From: VAZQ01 sp963817015 | GTDB lineage: Bacteria > Pseudomonadota > Alphaproteobacteria > Rhizobiales > Xanthobacteraceae | Assembly (NCBI GenBank): GCA_963817015.1 | Contig: CAWFMV010000007.1 | Location: forward strand, 1,302,001 to 1,366,000 | DNA: 64,000 nt | Direction: 5' to 3' | In this document: positions 52,616-62,272 of the stretch, one piece after another | How the letters are laid out: each line of letters starts with the position of its first letter | How positions within the stretch are numbered: the stretch's first letter is position 1 | Translations under genes and position numbers: made by a program | Notes under the pieces: model-generated | Database searches by the model: none | What the model saw: only the letters and a program-made list of their open reading frames with translations | What the model was told of the DNA's origin: nothing

Positions 52616-53275
52616 ATGTTCAGTCTGCGTAAGAAGCTGGAAATACCCTCCGCCGCCGACGCTCTCCCGGGCCGAACGAGCCCGATCCCGACCGCGCGCA
52701 GCCATTTCCTCAACGGCAACGCGCTCCAGGGCCCCTATCCGGTGGGGTCTGCGAAAGCGATGTTCGGCATGGGCTGCTTCTGGGGCGCCGAGCGCAAGTT
52801 CTGGGAGCTGGGCGAGGGCATTTACATCACCGCGGTGGGCTATGCGGCCGGTCACACGCCCAACCCCACCTACCAGGAGGTTTGCACCGGGCGCACCGGC
52901 CACAACGAGGTGGTGCTGGTGGTCTACGATCCGGCCAAGATCTCCTATGAGCGCCTGCTCAAGACCTTCTGGGAGAACCACGATCCGACGCAAGGCATGC
53001 GTCAGGGCAACGACGTCGGCACGCAGTACCGCTCCGGCATCTACGTGTTCGACGCCGCCCAGCGTAAGGCTGCCGAGGCCTCCAAAGCGATGTACGAGAA
53101 GGCACTCAAGGAGGGCCGCTTCGATCCGATCTCGACCGAGATTCTCGACGCGCCGACGTTCTACTTCGCCGAGGACTATCACCAGCAATATCTGGCCAAG
53201 AACCCGGCGGGCTATTGCGGTCTCGGCGGCACTGGCGTGAGCTGCCCGATCGGCACGGGTGTCGCGGCGCAGTGA
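52616..53275 (+). CDS. msrA: Peptide methionine sulfoxide reductase MsrA
   Basis: 219 residues. The catalytic Cys is in GMGCFWGAERKFW near residue 54; GTQYRSGIY and EDYHQQYLAKNP complete the family pattern, and the resolving Cys is probably in GYCGLGGTG. Repairs oxidised methionine (S form). The ATG at 52616 is the first suitable start; upstream in-frame codons overlap the previous gene's control region. Confidence 0.95.
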   Translation: MFSLRKKLEIPSAADALPGRTSPIPTARSHFLNGNALQGPYPVGSAKAMFGMGCFWGAERKFWELGEGIYITAVGYAAGHTPNPTYQEVCTGRTGHNEVVLVVYDPAKISYERLLKTFWENHDPTQGMRQGNDVGTQYRSGIYVFDAAQRKAAEASKAMYEKALKEGRFDPISTEILDAPTFYFAEDYHQQYLAKNPAGYCGLGGTGVSCPIGTGVAAQ

Positions 53276-53428
53276 CGGCCGGCGACTGCGCCCGGAGCGG
53301 GGGCTGCGGCGCTCCATCCTGTCAATTTGGAGCGCCTGTAAATTTCGAGCGCCAAGCGAGTGATGCTCAGACTAGGCTACAATTTCTGAGCTCAACCACG
53401 ATTCGCGAAATCCCGATCCGGAAATCCC

Positions 53429-53962
53429 ATGCAAAAAATCGAGCGCGTCATCGAGACCATTCTGTTCCAGAGTCGCTGGCTGCTCGCGCCGATCTATCTG
53501 GGGCTCGTCGGTTGCCTACTGCTGCTCATGGTGCATTTCGGCCATGAGCTCTTCAACTTTGTGCTCAAGATCCCGACTGCCAAGGAAGCAGACGTGATCC
53601 TGGGAACGTTGAGCCTGATCGACCTTGCGTTCACCGGCAACCTGGTCGTGATCGTTATCTTTTCCGGATACGAGAACTTCGTGTCGAAGATCGAGATCGA
53701 TCCGGGTGATCGGCCGGACTGGATGGCCAAGGTCGACTTCGGCGGTCTCAAACAGAAATTGGCGACCTCGATCGTAGCGATCTCGGCGATCCAGGTGCTC
53801 AAGGCGTTCATGAATCTGGAACAGGCCGAGACGGTCGATAACACCAAGCTCGCCTGGCTGGTCGGCATTCACGTGCTGTTTCTTGGCTCGCTGCTCGCGG
53901 TCGCGCTGGCCGACCGATTGTCCGAGCATCCGCCGGAGGAAAAGGCTGCAAACCAGGGCTAG
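53429..53962 (+). CDS. UPF0114 (YqhA-like) inner-membrane protein
   Basis: 177 residues with four predicted helices (about 17-38, 58-80, 110-130, 145-165). Starts MQKIERVIETILFQSRWLLAP, a typical UPF0114 beginning, with SLIDLAFTGNLVVIVIFSGYENF in the second helix region. No known enzymatic role. Convergent with the next gene. Confidence 0.92.
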   Translation: MQKIERVIETILFQSRWLLAPIYLGLVGCLLLLMVHFGHELFNFVLKIPTAKEADVILGTLSLIDLAFTGNLVVIVIFSGYENFVSKIEIDPGDRPDWMAKVDFGGLKQKLATSIVAISAIQVLKAFMNLEQAETVDNTKLAWLVGIHVLFLGSLLAVALADRLSEHPPEEKAANQG

Positions 53963-53972
53963 TTACAGCTCG

Positions 53973-54470
53973 TCAGTGGATACCAAAAATTAGCCCCACG
54001 CTGACCCCAAGCGAACGCTCGCCTTTGCTGATCGAGTAGCCCGGCTCGATGAACCAGCCGTACTTTTTCTCGGGCGACGACCAGAACATGAAATCGGCCA
54101 TGAAGGTCGTGCCGAGCTTTGCCGGCTCACCGGATGCTTTTGTCCATATCGGCCCTAGGCCAATCATGAACTCGGTCGTCTCGGACAGGGTGAATGGCTT
54201 TCTGAAAACCATTTCGCCTTCCCACTCCGAGACACCCCGTCTAAACAGCCGCGCGCCGCCAATCTCCACTTCCACCCAATCCTTGATCAGGCTGAACTCG
54301 ACCGCCGCCGAAGGACCGCGACTGAACTTGCCACCCGGGAAGCCCCATTCACCGGCCGTTCCCAACGCGATGACGGCGACGGGGTCCTGGTCCTTCTCTT
54401 CAGCTATCGCCGTACTCGCCGACATGAGCAAAGCGACAGCGACTCCCAACAGTCCCCACTTCGCATTCAT
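53973..54470 (-). CDS. Exported beta-barrel-like protein of unknown function
   Basis: 165 residues, signal peptide cleaved near AIAEEK. The mature chain alternates hydrophobic and polar residues (for example AAVEFSLIKDWVEVEIGG) and ends GVSVGLIFGIH, suggesting a small outer-membrane barrel. It contains a Trp-rich middle section (FMFWSSPEKKYGWFI). No closer match recognised. Confidence 0.78.
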   Translation of the reverse strand: MNAKWGLLGVAVALLMSASTAIAEEKDQDPVAVIALGTAGEWGFPGGKFSRGPSAAVEFSLIKDWVEVEIGGARLFRRGVSEWEGEMVFRKPFTLSETTEFMIGLGPIWTKASGEPAKLGTTFMADFMFWSSPEKKYGWFIEPGYSISKGERSLGVSVGLIFGIH

Positions 54471-54711
54471 CGCCCGCCCTCCCTACAGATCCCCAAGCAA
54501 TGCGTATAGGAGTCGAAGACCAGTTTGCAACGGGCTGAGGCTGAATTTGAACGACACTGTTCTGGGCGGCACGCACAGTCTGTCGTCGTTCGGGGCGGTC
54601 CCGATGCCGATGTCCGCAGCATTGCCCCCATGACCGTGACTGCGACGGCCGGGGCGCCCCACCGAGTGAGTTGTACTGGAACAGCGTGTCAACTAAATTG
54701 CCATTCGATAG

Positions 54712-55515
54712 ATGGCCGAAGGACCGCTTGAGATGCCGGACCTGACAGGCGGTGCCCCGCCGTCGAGCGATCGATTTGATACGCTGTTCGATTGTTTCGT
54801 CATTAATCTCAAACGCCAACCCGAGAGGCTGCAAGCCTTCCTTGCGCGAAACAGATCATCTGGAATTCATTTTCATCACTTCGAAGCGATTGATGGCGCG
54901 CAATGCAGCGCGGCGGACATCGTGGATGGTCAAATTGTTGCAAGGGGAGCAGTCAATTATACGCCGGGCGCGATCGGCCTGGCGATGTCCCACCTTGCGC
55001 TGTGGCGACGTTGCGCGGAGCAAGGCAAACACTTGGTGGTGTTTGAGGACGATGCGGTCGTTCGCAATGACATCAAGGAGCGACTGATCGCCCTGGCTGG
55101 CCAAGGCGACGAATGGGACTTTATCCTTTTGGGCTACAACACGGATGCCGTGCTTGAGCTGAATATTGCCCCAGGGATCGACCTGGGTGGAGTGTTCTCC
55201 GTCGGTTATCCGACTGCCAAGCACCTTGCCGATTTCGCGCAGTCGAGCAACCCGGTCGCATTACAGCCACTGATCATCGCAATGGGAACCTGTGGCTATG
55301 CGGTGGCACCCAAGGGGGCAGAATGCCTGATCCGCGGCTGCTTTCCGATGGACAACCGCCCAGTGAAATTACGCGCCGTCAATCACACATTTCCCGCCTA
55401 TGGGATCGACTGCATGATGACGAGCGTTTACCAGAAGATGCGCGCCTTCGCGTGCGTCGCACCTCTGGTGATGACGCCGAATGACCGCAAGACTTCGACG
55501 GTTCAACGCGCGTAG
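54712..55515 (+). CDS. Glycosyltransferase family 25 protein
   Basis: 267 residues. CFVINLKRQPERLQAFL at the start, LAMSHLALWRRC and LVVFEDDAVV match the LPS-type GT25 family, with FEDD as the sugar-nucleotide/metal motif. Probably adds a sugar to lipopolysaccharide or a related polymer. The GC content is lower here than in neighbouring genes. Faces the FkbM gene. Confidence 0.88.
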   Translation: MAEGPLEMPDLTGGAPPSSDRFDTLFDCFVINLKRQPERLQAFLARNRSSGIHFHHFEAIDGAQCSAADIVDGQIVARGAVNYTPGAIGLAMSHLALWRRCAEQGKHLVVFEDDAVVRNDIKERLIALAGQGDEWDFILLGYNTDAVLELNIAPGIDLGGVFSVGYPTAKHLADFAQSSNPVALQPLIIAMGTCGYAVAPKGAECLIRGCFPMDNRPVKLRAVNHTFPAYGIDCMMTSVYQKMRAFACVAPLVMTPNDRKTSTVQRA

Positions 55516-55569
55516 CAACAAGGATGCGAAGCGTCGAGCCTCCGAGCAGGAGGCAGCAAACCAGCGCGC

Positions 55570-56304
55570 TCAATGCCGGCCGAGATCGTTAGCTATCGAA
55601 AAGATTTCCTGGCCGATCTGGACGAAGTCGCGATCTAGTCTGGAGATACATTCCAGGAAAGGGCGAGAGGTCCCGCTCTTCGGCAATAGCCAGTCATGCA
55701 GCTCGATAATGATGAGCGGGGTGCGTTCGACCCATTCCGTACTTCCAGAGAACAGGTCAAACTCGGCGCCTTCAATGTCGATCTTGACGATAAAGGGAAA
55801 AAACCCGGAAGAATGGGAGTTGTAGATGTCATTGATTGTGACGCGGGGTACTGCGTCGGTGAAAATCTCGTCCTCGCTGATCAGCTTTGTGCGGTATCCC
55901 CAAGCGCCTTCGCCCGGGTCGAAAACCCGCGCACGCCCCCTTGTCGAAGATATGGCTGCATTGAGAGCTTCGACATTGAGATCAGCGGTGTTTTTCGACA
56001 GCAGCCCGAAATTTCCAACGTCCGGCTCGAGGGCAACGACGCACGCATTCGGGTATGCAATCACAAAATATACGGCGGAGGCGCCGATATTGGCGCCCGC
56101 GTCGACGATGAGCGGCTGTAGACCCATCTGAGCTTGGCGCCCGACGTACTCGGTCAATTCCGCGGCTCGCCGTAAGCGCCCCACATCATAATGGCCGCTT
56201 TGAAAAACGTCTTTGATGACGGATTCGTCGGTCGAGGCCGAACGATAGTGAAACTCGCGCCTGGCCCCTTTGAAGTACAGGTCGGCGATAGAATAGCCTG
56301 ACAT
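55570..56304 (-). CDS. FkbM-family methyltransferase
   Basis: 244 residues. SAM-binding motif LIVDAGANIGASAVYF near residue 65, then VVALEPDVGNFGLL and the FkbM hallmark IVKIDIEGAEFDLF near residue 175. Probably O-methylates a sugar in a surface polysaccharide, in keeping with the GT25 gene facing it and the export lipoprotein upstream. Lower GC content than the flanks suggests transfer. Confidence 0.9.
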   Translation of the reverse strand: MSGYSIADLYFKGARREFHYRSASTDESVIKDVFQSGHYDVGRLRRAAELTEYVGRQAQMGLQPLIVDAGANIGASAVYFVIAYPNACVVALEPDVGNFGLLSKNTADLNVEALNAAISSTRGRARVFDPGEGAWGYRTKLISEDEIFTDAVPRVTINDIYNSHSSGFFPFIVKIDIEGAEFDLFSGSTEWVERTPLIIIELHDWLLPKSGTSRPFLECISRLDRDFVQIGQEIFSIANDLGRH

Positions 56305-56424
56305 TTGCCTCGCCCGTTGAATGCTGGTCAGACTACGAACGTCGAAACCGGGACACTAGCAGTTTCTTAACCATAATCGAGCGTAAATGCGCCGAGTCAC
56401 CTAGTACCCGGGTCTGGATCGGCC

Positions 56425-57102
56425 ATGCGGCCAGTCAGCTTGTTTGTTGTTGCGCTGTTTGCGGCCGCCGTCGGCGGCTGCGCGAGCCTGCCTGCGTCAA
56501 CCGGCACAGACACAACAGCTGCCTCGCCTGCGGACCTCGACAGCCTCGCTTATGCAAAGCCGGTGTCTCCGGTCGCGGCGCGCACGCAGGTCCAAACTCA
56601 AACCCAGGCCGAAGTGACGCCCGTTGCCGCCTTTGCGGCGGAGCTGCCCTATACGCTCGATACCGGCGACAAGCTGCGGGTGGTGGTGTTCGGCCAGGAC
56701 GGCTTGAGCAATTCCTATGTGGTCGACGCCAGCGGCGCGATCACCATGCCACTGATCAAGGCTGTGCCGGCGCGCGGGCTGACGACCGCAGCCCTGGCGC
56801 GCGCCGTCGGTGACCGCCTGCGCCAGGGCTTCGTGCGCGAGCCGCATGTGGCGATCGAGGTCGAAGCCTACCGGCCGTTCTTCATCCTGGGCGAGGTGAC
56901 GGCGCCCGGCCAATACGCCTACGTGCCGCAGATGACGGTCGAGAAGGCGGTCGCGGTCGCCGGCGGCTTTACGCCGCGCGCCTATCGTTGGGACATCGAG
57001 ATCGAGCGGCCAGTCGCAGGAGGCGTCGCGCGCCAGGCGGTGCCGCCGGTCGAGCGCGTGCGGCCAGGCGACACGATCGTGGTCCGGGAGCGCTGGTTCT
57101 AA
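56425..57102 (+). CDS. Polysaccharide biosynthesis/export lipoprotein (Wza family)
   Basis: 225 residues. Lipobox VGGC at residues 16-19, a Gln/Thr-rich linker, then the Poly_export domain (TLDTGDKLRVVVFGQDGLS) and a SLBB-like part (FFILGEVTAPGQYAYVPQ). Forms the outer-membrane export channel for exopolysaccharide. No Wzc or Wzx partner lies in the window. Confidence 0.92.
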   Translation: MRPVSLFVVALFAAAVGGCASLPASTGTDTTAASPADLDSLAYAKPVSPVAARTQVQTQTQAEVTPVAAFAAELPYTLDTGDKLRVVVFGQDGLSNSYVVDASGAITMPLIKAVPARGLTTAALARAVGDRLRQGFVREPHVAIEVEAYRPFFILGEVTAPGQYAYVPQMTVEKAVAVAGGFTPRAYRWDIEIERPVAGGVARQAVPPVERVRPGDTIVVRERWF

Positions 57103-57143
57103 CGCGGGCTGCTAGATCATTTTCCATTCGGGCCACGCCCACC

Positions 57144-57232
57144 CGTTCGTTCCCGCGCAAGCGGGAATCTAGCGCCACACATTCTGTTGTCGATCTGTCG
57201 CACTGGGTCCCCGCCTTCGCGGGGACGAGCGG
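57144..57232. repeat. CGTTCGTCCCCGC palindromic element, copy 6
   Basis: Ends CGTTCGTTCCCGCGCAAGCG and CCGCCTTCGCGGGGACGAGCGG with the inner CTGGGTCCC arm, between the export lipoprotein and the cupin genes. Confidence 0.78.
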
Positions 57233-57285
57233 GGGGATGCAGCGCCAAACTCTGATCGGAAGAATATTCCAGGATGAGCCGTCCA

Positions 57286-57620
57286 CTAGCGGATGTGGAC
57301 CGCAAGCCAAACCGTCGGCTCGCTCGGGTGGGTCCATTCGACACGATGGCGTGCGTGTGCCGGGATGTGCAGATAGTCGCCGGGCTTGAGCTCGCGCACC
57401 TCGGTCTCGTGTCGAAGCGCAGGCCGGCGCCACCGGTCAGCAGCACGATCCATTCGGATTCGTCTTGGTCATACCAGAAGCCAGGCGGGCTTGCCTGTCC
57501 GGTCGAGACGATCCGCTCGATGCGCACGTTCGGTGTCGTGAGCAGCGCGGTAATGTTTTCGTCGGGGCCGGCGTGCGGAAGCCGCGCAAACAAATTTCCG
57601 TTCGGCGGGATCTCGGTCAT
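57286..57620 (-). CDS. Small cupin-domain protein (one frameshift)
   Basis: About 111 residues from ATG 57620. The open part reads WYDQDESEWIVLLTGGAGLRF, the first cupin motif; after correcting a shift near 57408 the end reads LKPGDYLHIPAHTRHRVEW, the second motif with its metal-binding His. A small metal-dependent sugar- or acid-binding barrel; substrate unknown. Confidence 0.82.
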
Positions 57621-57678
57621 TGAGGAAGCGAGCGTGCGGGCCTCGGGTCGTGTGCGAGATCGAGGCCCGCGACAGCTT

Positions 57679-58354
57679 TTACTTCTTCATGTGCTTCTTC
57701 AAAAAGTCGAGCGCGCGCGGCCAGGCGACCTTCGAGGCGGCCTCGTTGTAGCTGGCGCGCTCGTCGCAATGGAATCCGTGCGGCGCGTCCGGATAGGTGT
57801 AGATCTCGCTCTCGGTGCGCTTGCCCTTGATCATGTCGACGTCGCTCATCGGGATGCCCTGATCCTTCTCGCCGAAATGCATCTGCATCGGCACCTTCGG
57901 CTTCTCGTCGGCGAACTTGGCGATCTGGCCGCCATAGTAGGCGATCGCAGCCGACAAGCCGTCGAGCCGCGTTGCTGCCAGGAACGCGATGCTGCCGCCC
58001 ATGCAGAAGCCGATGATGGCGACCGGGCCTTCCTTCTTGAGCTCGTTGATCGCGGCCTGCGTGTCCTTGAGCATCGCGTCCCAGTTCGGATTGGCGACGA
58101 ACTTGCGCGCATTGGCGATCTCGTCGGGCGTGTAGCCGCACTCGAAGTTCTTCTGGGTGCGATCAAACAACGCGGGCGCGACCGCCGTGTAGCCTTCCTG
58201 CGCGAGCCGGTCACACACAGCGCGGATGTGATGATTGACGCCGAAAATCTCCTGAATGACCACGACTGCCGCCCTTGGACGGGCCGGCGGGGTCGGCGCG
58301 ATAGGCGCCCAGTTGGTGGCTGTCGCTGGCGGTGAGCGTGAAGTGCTTGCCCAA
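57679..58354 (-). CDS. Dienelactone hydrolase family protein (one frameshift)
   Basis: About 225 residues. Catalytic Cys in IIGFCMGGSIAF, Asp in HFGEKDQGIP and His in DAPHGFHCD. The start appears to be TTG 58354 (GGAGGAAGAC upstream, then GKHFTLTASDSHQLG); a one-base shift near 58268 precedes AVVVIQEIFGVNHH. Hydrolyses dienelactones or related esters in aromatic breakdown. 58 bases separate it from the cupin gene. Confidence 0.9.
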
Positions 58355-58557
58355 GTCTTCCTCCTGTCAAACAAAGCGCGGAACGCTGCTTCGATGCACG
58401 ATTTCACGACGTCGCGCAAACGAATGCAATGGTGCCATAGTAGTGCCTGCTTGCGGCATTTCGGCACGTTACGAGCACGAAACAATTTCATGAACCGGCC
58501 GCGTGCGCGCATCGACAAAAATGCGGATGGGCTAACAAAGAGCCTCGGAGTTAAACC

Positions 58558-59175
58558 ATGTTGAAGCGTTCAGTCGCGATCGTTCTTGCCACCGTTTCCG
58601 GCATCGGCATTGCAGCCAGCATCTCCACCGCCGCCTCGGCGAAGCCGACCCAGATTCAGCGCGTTCAGAGCAGCCCGAAGGTGATGAACCTGCGCCAGGT
58701 CAATCCGAAGATCATCAAGCCGAAGTATCAGATCAATGCGGGCTCGCTGAAGACCATCAAGGCAATCAACCCGAAGCTAGTCGCCAAGCCGACGCCGAAA
58801 TTCCCGCCGTTCAATCCAAAGCTGGTCGGCAAGTTGAAGCCGCTCCATCCTCCCGGCAACAACAATAACAATAATAACACCAACAATAACACCAACACCA
58901 ACGTGAACAACAATACGAACGTGAACACCAATGTGAACGCCAATTTCAACAGCAGCAGCAGCGTGAGCGTGGCGGACGCCACGTCGGTTGCCGGTGCCGC
59001 GGTGGTTGGCACCGCAGCCGTGGTTGGTACGACGGCCGTCGCCGGTGGTCCGGCCTACTATCGCTCGGCGGGTCGCAGCTGCCTCACGAAGGAATATCTG
59101 CAGACCGGCCAAGTCCTGTTCCGCGACCTCTGCACCAACGAATGGGCGGCGAATCCGCCGGCCGCCGCGCAGTAG
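58558..59175 (+). CDS. Asn-rich low-complexity exported protein
   Basis: 205 residues, signal peptide cleaved near ASAKP. Three NPK(I/L)(I/V)-type repeats (VNPKIIKPKY, INPKLVAKP, FNPKLVGKL), then a run of Asn/Thr/Val (residues 100-135: NNNNNNNTNNNTNTNV and similar), an Ala/Val-rich hydrophobic stretch (about 150-165) and a Cys-containing end (SCLTKEYLQTG, FRDLCTNEW). A hairpin terminator follows. Unknown function; possibly surface exposed. Confidence 0.85.
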   Translation: MLKRSVAIVLATVSGIGIAASISTAASAKPTQIQRVQSSPKVMNLRQVNPKIIKPKYQINAGSLKTIKAINPKLVAKPTPKFPPFNPKLVGKLKPLHPPGNNNNNNNTNNNTNTNVNNNTNVNTNVNANFNSSSSVSVADATSVAGAAVVGTAAVVGTTAVAGGPAYYRSAGRSCLTKEYLQTGQVLFRDLCTNEWAANPPAAAQ

Positions 59176-59219
59176 ACGCAAACTCGCACGCAAATTGCTT
59201 CGCTATGCGTACCGACTCG

Positions 59220-59243
59220 AACCCCGGCCCTGTGGCCGGGGTT
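59220..59243 (+). terminator. Hairpin terminator after the Asn-rich gene
   Basis: AACCCCGGCC pairs with GGCCGGGGTT around the loop CTGT, 45 bases after the stop codon. The downstream tract is TTCTCG, so the U-run is weak. Confidence 0.7.
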
Positions 59244-59258
59244 CTCGCGTTGGGGCGA

Positions 59259-60264
59259 TCAGGCGCCTTGCAGCCCGAAGGCTTCCGCCAGCAGCTCGTA
59301 TGATCGCCGTCGCGCCGCGTGGTCGTGGATCATCGTGGTGATCATCAGCTCGTCAGCCTTGGTGGCGGCGATCAGCGGCGCAAGCCGCTCACGCACGGTC
59401 GCGGGCGTGCCGACGAACAGGCGCTCGCGGCGCGCCTTGATGCGCTCGCGGTCGATCGGCGAATAGGGATAGGCGGCGGCCTCCTCGGGACTCGCAAGCG
59501 GCAGATATTCGCCGCGCGCGCGGCGCACCCAGTTGAGATCGACCGTGGTGGCGAGCCGCTCGGCCTCCTGCGTCGCTGTCGGCGCAGACCACCGCGCAGC
59601 CGAGAATCGCATGCGGGCGTTCGAGCGTCGTCGAAGGCTGAAACTGCTCACGATAAGCGAGCATCGGGCCGCCGGCGTCGTGATCGGAGAAGTGATGTGC
59701 GAACGCAAAGCCCATGCCCACCATGGCGGCGAGCTGTGCGCTGTAGCCGCTCGAGCCGAGCAGCCAGATCGGCGGCAGCGCGATGTCCTTCGGCATTGCA
59801 TAGACGGTGCTGAACGGATGTCCCTGCGGAAAGCCGCGCCGCTCGAACAGGATGAGCTCCTGAAAGCGCTCGAGGAAGTCGTCGGCATTGTCCTGCCGGC
59901 GCCGGAGTGCAAAAGACGTGACTGGATCGGTGCCGGGCGCGCGCCCGAGCCCGAGATCGATGCGGCCGGGAAACAGCGCCTCCAGCACCTTGAAGCGCTC
60001 GGCGACCATCAGCGGCGCATGGTTCGGCAGCATCACGCCGCCGGAGCCGATCCGCATGTGTTTGGTCACGGCCGCGATCTGGCCGATCATGATCTCGGGC
60101 GCCGAACTCGCGACCGAGGGCAGGTTGTGATGCTCCGCGACCCAATAGCGCGTGTAGCCGAGCCGGTCGGCGAGTTGCGCAAGATCGAGCGAGTTGCGCA
60201 GCGAAACTGCGCCGGAGGCGCCGGTCACAACCGGCGAAAGATCAAGAACGGAGAGGGGGCTCAT
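59259..60264 (-). CDS. Luciferase-like (LLM) flavin monooxygenase (one frameshift)
   Basis: About 335 residues, MsnO8-like subgroup: SVLDLSPV at the start, YWVAEHHNLPSVASSAPE near residue 40, GSGGVMLPNHAPL and LPPIWLLGSSGYSAQLAA. A frameshift near 59578 joins the end, which contains AVVCADTATQEAERLATT when corrected. FMN- or F420-dependent oxidation of an unknown substrate. Confidence 0.9.
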
Positions 60265-60515
60265 TGGTTACGCCTGGCGTGATCGAGCGCATCAGCTTTT
60301 TGTCGGGGAGACCGGAAAGACATCGCGCATGTACTGCGCCAGCATGTCGCAAAAAGCAAAGTCCCGCTCTCATAGGCAATGGACGGCAAGAGCTAGCCGC
60401 AGCGTTGTTCAACGAGATCGTTGACGATCAGACTGAAGCATTCGGCTGTGACATCAAAGATCTGGAACGATGTGCCGAAGTGCGCGTTTTTACTGAACAC
60501 ACCAGGGAGAGAGCT

Positions 60516-60674
60516 ATGTCCCACCATGATCGTGTCCACCATTCGCGCCGGGGGTGGGGCACCATACTGACCTTCGCCGCCACCTTCATCCTTATCGTGG
60601 CAGCCACAATGGCCGGGTTGGTCGAACTGCCGACTCCGGCCAATGCGCCGAGCCAAACGAGTGGCCAACGCTAG
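60516..60674 (+). CDS. Small single-helix membrane protein 1
   Basis: 52 residues: His/Arg-rich start (MSHHDRVHHSRRGWG), one helix (ILTFAATFILIVAATMAGL) and a short NAPSQTSGQR tail. ATG 60516 follows AGGGAGAGAGC. It is followed 8 bases later by a similar small gene. Confidence 0.65.
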   Translation: MSHHDRVHHSRRGWGTILTFAATFILIVAATMAGLVELPTPANAPSQTSGQR

Positions 60675-60682
60675 GTGTTCGC

Positions 60683-60868
60683 ATGACGTACCAACCACCA
60701 CCAGAGCCGAATGCCGGACCGGCACGCTCGACGCTGGGTAACGTGATCTTCTTCATCGCGGTGGTCGCGATCATCGTTGGCTTCGCGGCGGTCGGCTTCC
60801 TCGGCGAGCAAACGGCGTCCAATGCACCGGTCGAGACGACGGTCGGCCAAAGCCGGCCGCCTTCTTAG
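60683..60868 (+). CDS. Small single-helix membrane protein 2
   Basis: 61 residues: Pro-rich start, one helix (VIFFIAVVAIIVGFAAVGF) and a tail SNAPVETTVGQSRPPS resembling the end of the previous gene. The two may be related copies in one transcript. Function unknown. Confidence 0.62.
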   Translation: MTYQPPPEPNAGPARSTLGNVIFFIAVVAIIVGFAAVGFLGEQTASNAPVETTVGQSRPPS

Positions 60869-60907
60869 TTAGCGTGCGCAGCTTTTCGTCCGCGGCAAAG
60901 CGGGCCC

Positions 60908-61198
60908 CTAATCAAACTTGCGCAGCCGCCAATCCTTCTTCCAGCCGGTGAGCCGGTTCTTGCGAAACTGCAGCGCTACTCCGTAGTCCGAGGGATAGAA
61001 GCCCGGAATACCGACGTTGCCGGTTCCGACCAGAATCTCGGAGCCGCCGGGCCGGCCCGAGAGATGGACTAGCGGCACGCCGAGCGCGTACGCGGCTTCC
61101 GTCGGCGTCATGCCGAAGGCAAGCGGCAGCGTGTTCGAGTGCGGTGCTCCGCACCAAGCGAGCCAGCACAGGCTGAACGTAACGACGGCGCGTCTCAT
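60908..61198 (-). CDS. Small exported protein of unknown function
   Basis: 96 residues from ATG 61198, signal-like start (VVTFSLCWLAWCGA), then LPLAFGMTPTEAAYALGVP, a segment seen in small rhizobial exported proteins, and GFYPSDYGVALQFRKNRL. The segment between 61199 and 61468 contains nothing I can call. Confidence 0.72.
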   Translation of the reverse strand: MRRAVVTFSLCWLAWCGAPHSNTLPLAFGMTPTEAAYALGVPLVHLSGRPGGSEILVGTGNVGIPGFYPSDYGVALQFRKNRLTGWKKDWRLRKFD

Positions 61199-61468
61199 AG
61201 CGCCATCTTCGTTCGATCCGGGCGCGCCTGCAAGTCCTGTCGAACTCTCATCCACGATCGTCATCCGCGTCTGCATCCATTTCCAAGGCGGCAGCCGTAC
61301 CTGGTTGTGGAGAGGGCTTCGGTGTCCCGGCGCCCGACATCGGGTATCTGGGCAAGGCGCTCTAATAAATTCCGGGCATCGACCAAGAAGGACATCGTCA
61401 CGCGCTGAAGCAGACGGCCTGACCGCAGGCCGCCGCCCCTCAAGCGGCGGCGGCTTGCGATAACGGCG

Positions 61469-62272
61469 TCATGGCAATTTGCCGCGAGTGATGCTGCCGG
61501 TGGCGAGGGCGTCGTCGTCGGTTCGGCTGCCGGCTGTTTCGACGTTGCTCCGGTACGGAATATTGAACCAGCGGTCCTTGGGCAGGAAGCGCTCGTGCAG
61601 GGTTGCGTAGGTTTTCTGATTTCCGAGCGCGTGTGCAAAGTCACCGACTGCCGGAGCTGCAAGGAAGAACACGGCCACCGTGGCGACGCCGAGGGCCACG
61701 CTGACCTTGAACTCGTCCATGCTCGCAAACTTGAGTGCGGTGCCAAACGACTTCTTCACCCGCGCGCCGGTGATATCCACGCTGTAGATCTCGTCGAGCA
61801 GCAGATGGATCATGTAGCCAAGGGCCACAAAGCAACCGACGAGCCAAGACGTAACCGTGGCGAGGCCGAACAGGTGATATGCGGCTGCGGCGCTGAAGAA
61901 CAGAAAGAAGATGGCGGCAAGCTGCGAATGAAAGATGCCTCTGTGCACGGTGAATTTGGCGAATATCTTGTAGAGCACGTGGCGGACAAAGAGATGGACC
62001 AAGATCCACAGGCATGCCAGCTCGACGACCGAATAGGTGTCAGCCTTGCTGAAGACACTCATGAATGCCAGGGCGACAGAAAGGAAACTGAACAGGATTT
62101 GGACCGGGATCGTATGGTCGGAGTTGATGTCCGGTAAGACTCCCCCGATCGTGCCAGCGCAAAAGAAGAGCACGACCTCCTTTGGAGTCGCCACCCCGGC
62201 AACCATGCCGCCAATGGCGATGACGCCACTCACGGTCGACGCCACAGCAACGTGAGTCCTGAAGTCAGCCAT
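61469..62272 (-). CDS. YdjM-type inner-membrane metal-dependent hydrolase family protein
   Basis: 267 residues from ATG 62272. Starts MADFRTHVAVASTVSG; GGVLPDINSDHT near residue 47, HRGIFHSQLAA near residue 120 and HLLLDEIYSVDITG give the conserved D and H residues of the DUF457/YdjM family, with five or six helices. A membrane-bound phospholipase-like fold; role unknown. Confidence 0.87.
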   Translation of the reverse strand: MADFRTHVAVASTVSGVIAIGGMVAGVATPKEVVLFFCAGTIGGVLPDINSDHTIPVQILFSFLSVALAFMSVFSKADTYSVVELACLWILVHLFVRHVLYKIFAKFTVHRGIFHSQLAAIFFLFFSAAAAYHLFGLATVTSWLVGCFVALGYMIHLLLDEIYSVDITGARVKKSFGTALKFASMDEFKVSVALGVATVAVFFLAAPAVGDFAHALGNQKTYATLHERFLPKDRWFNIPYRSNVETAGSRTDDDALATGSITRGKLP

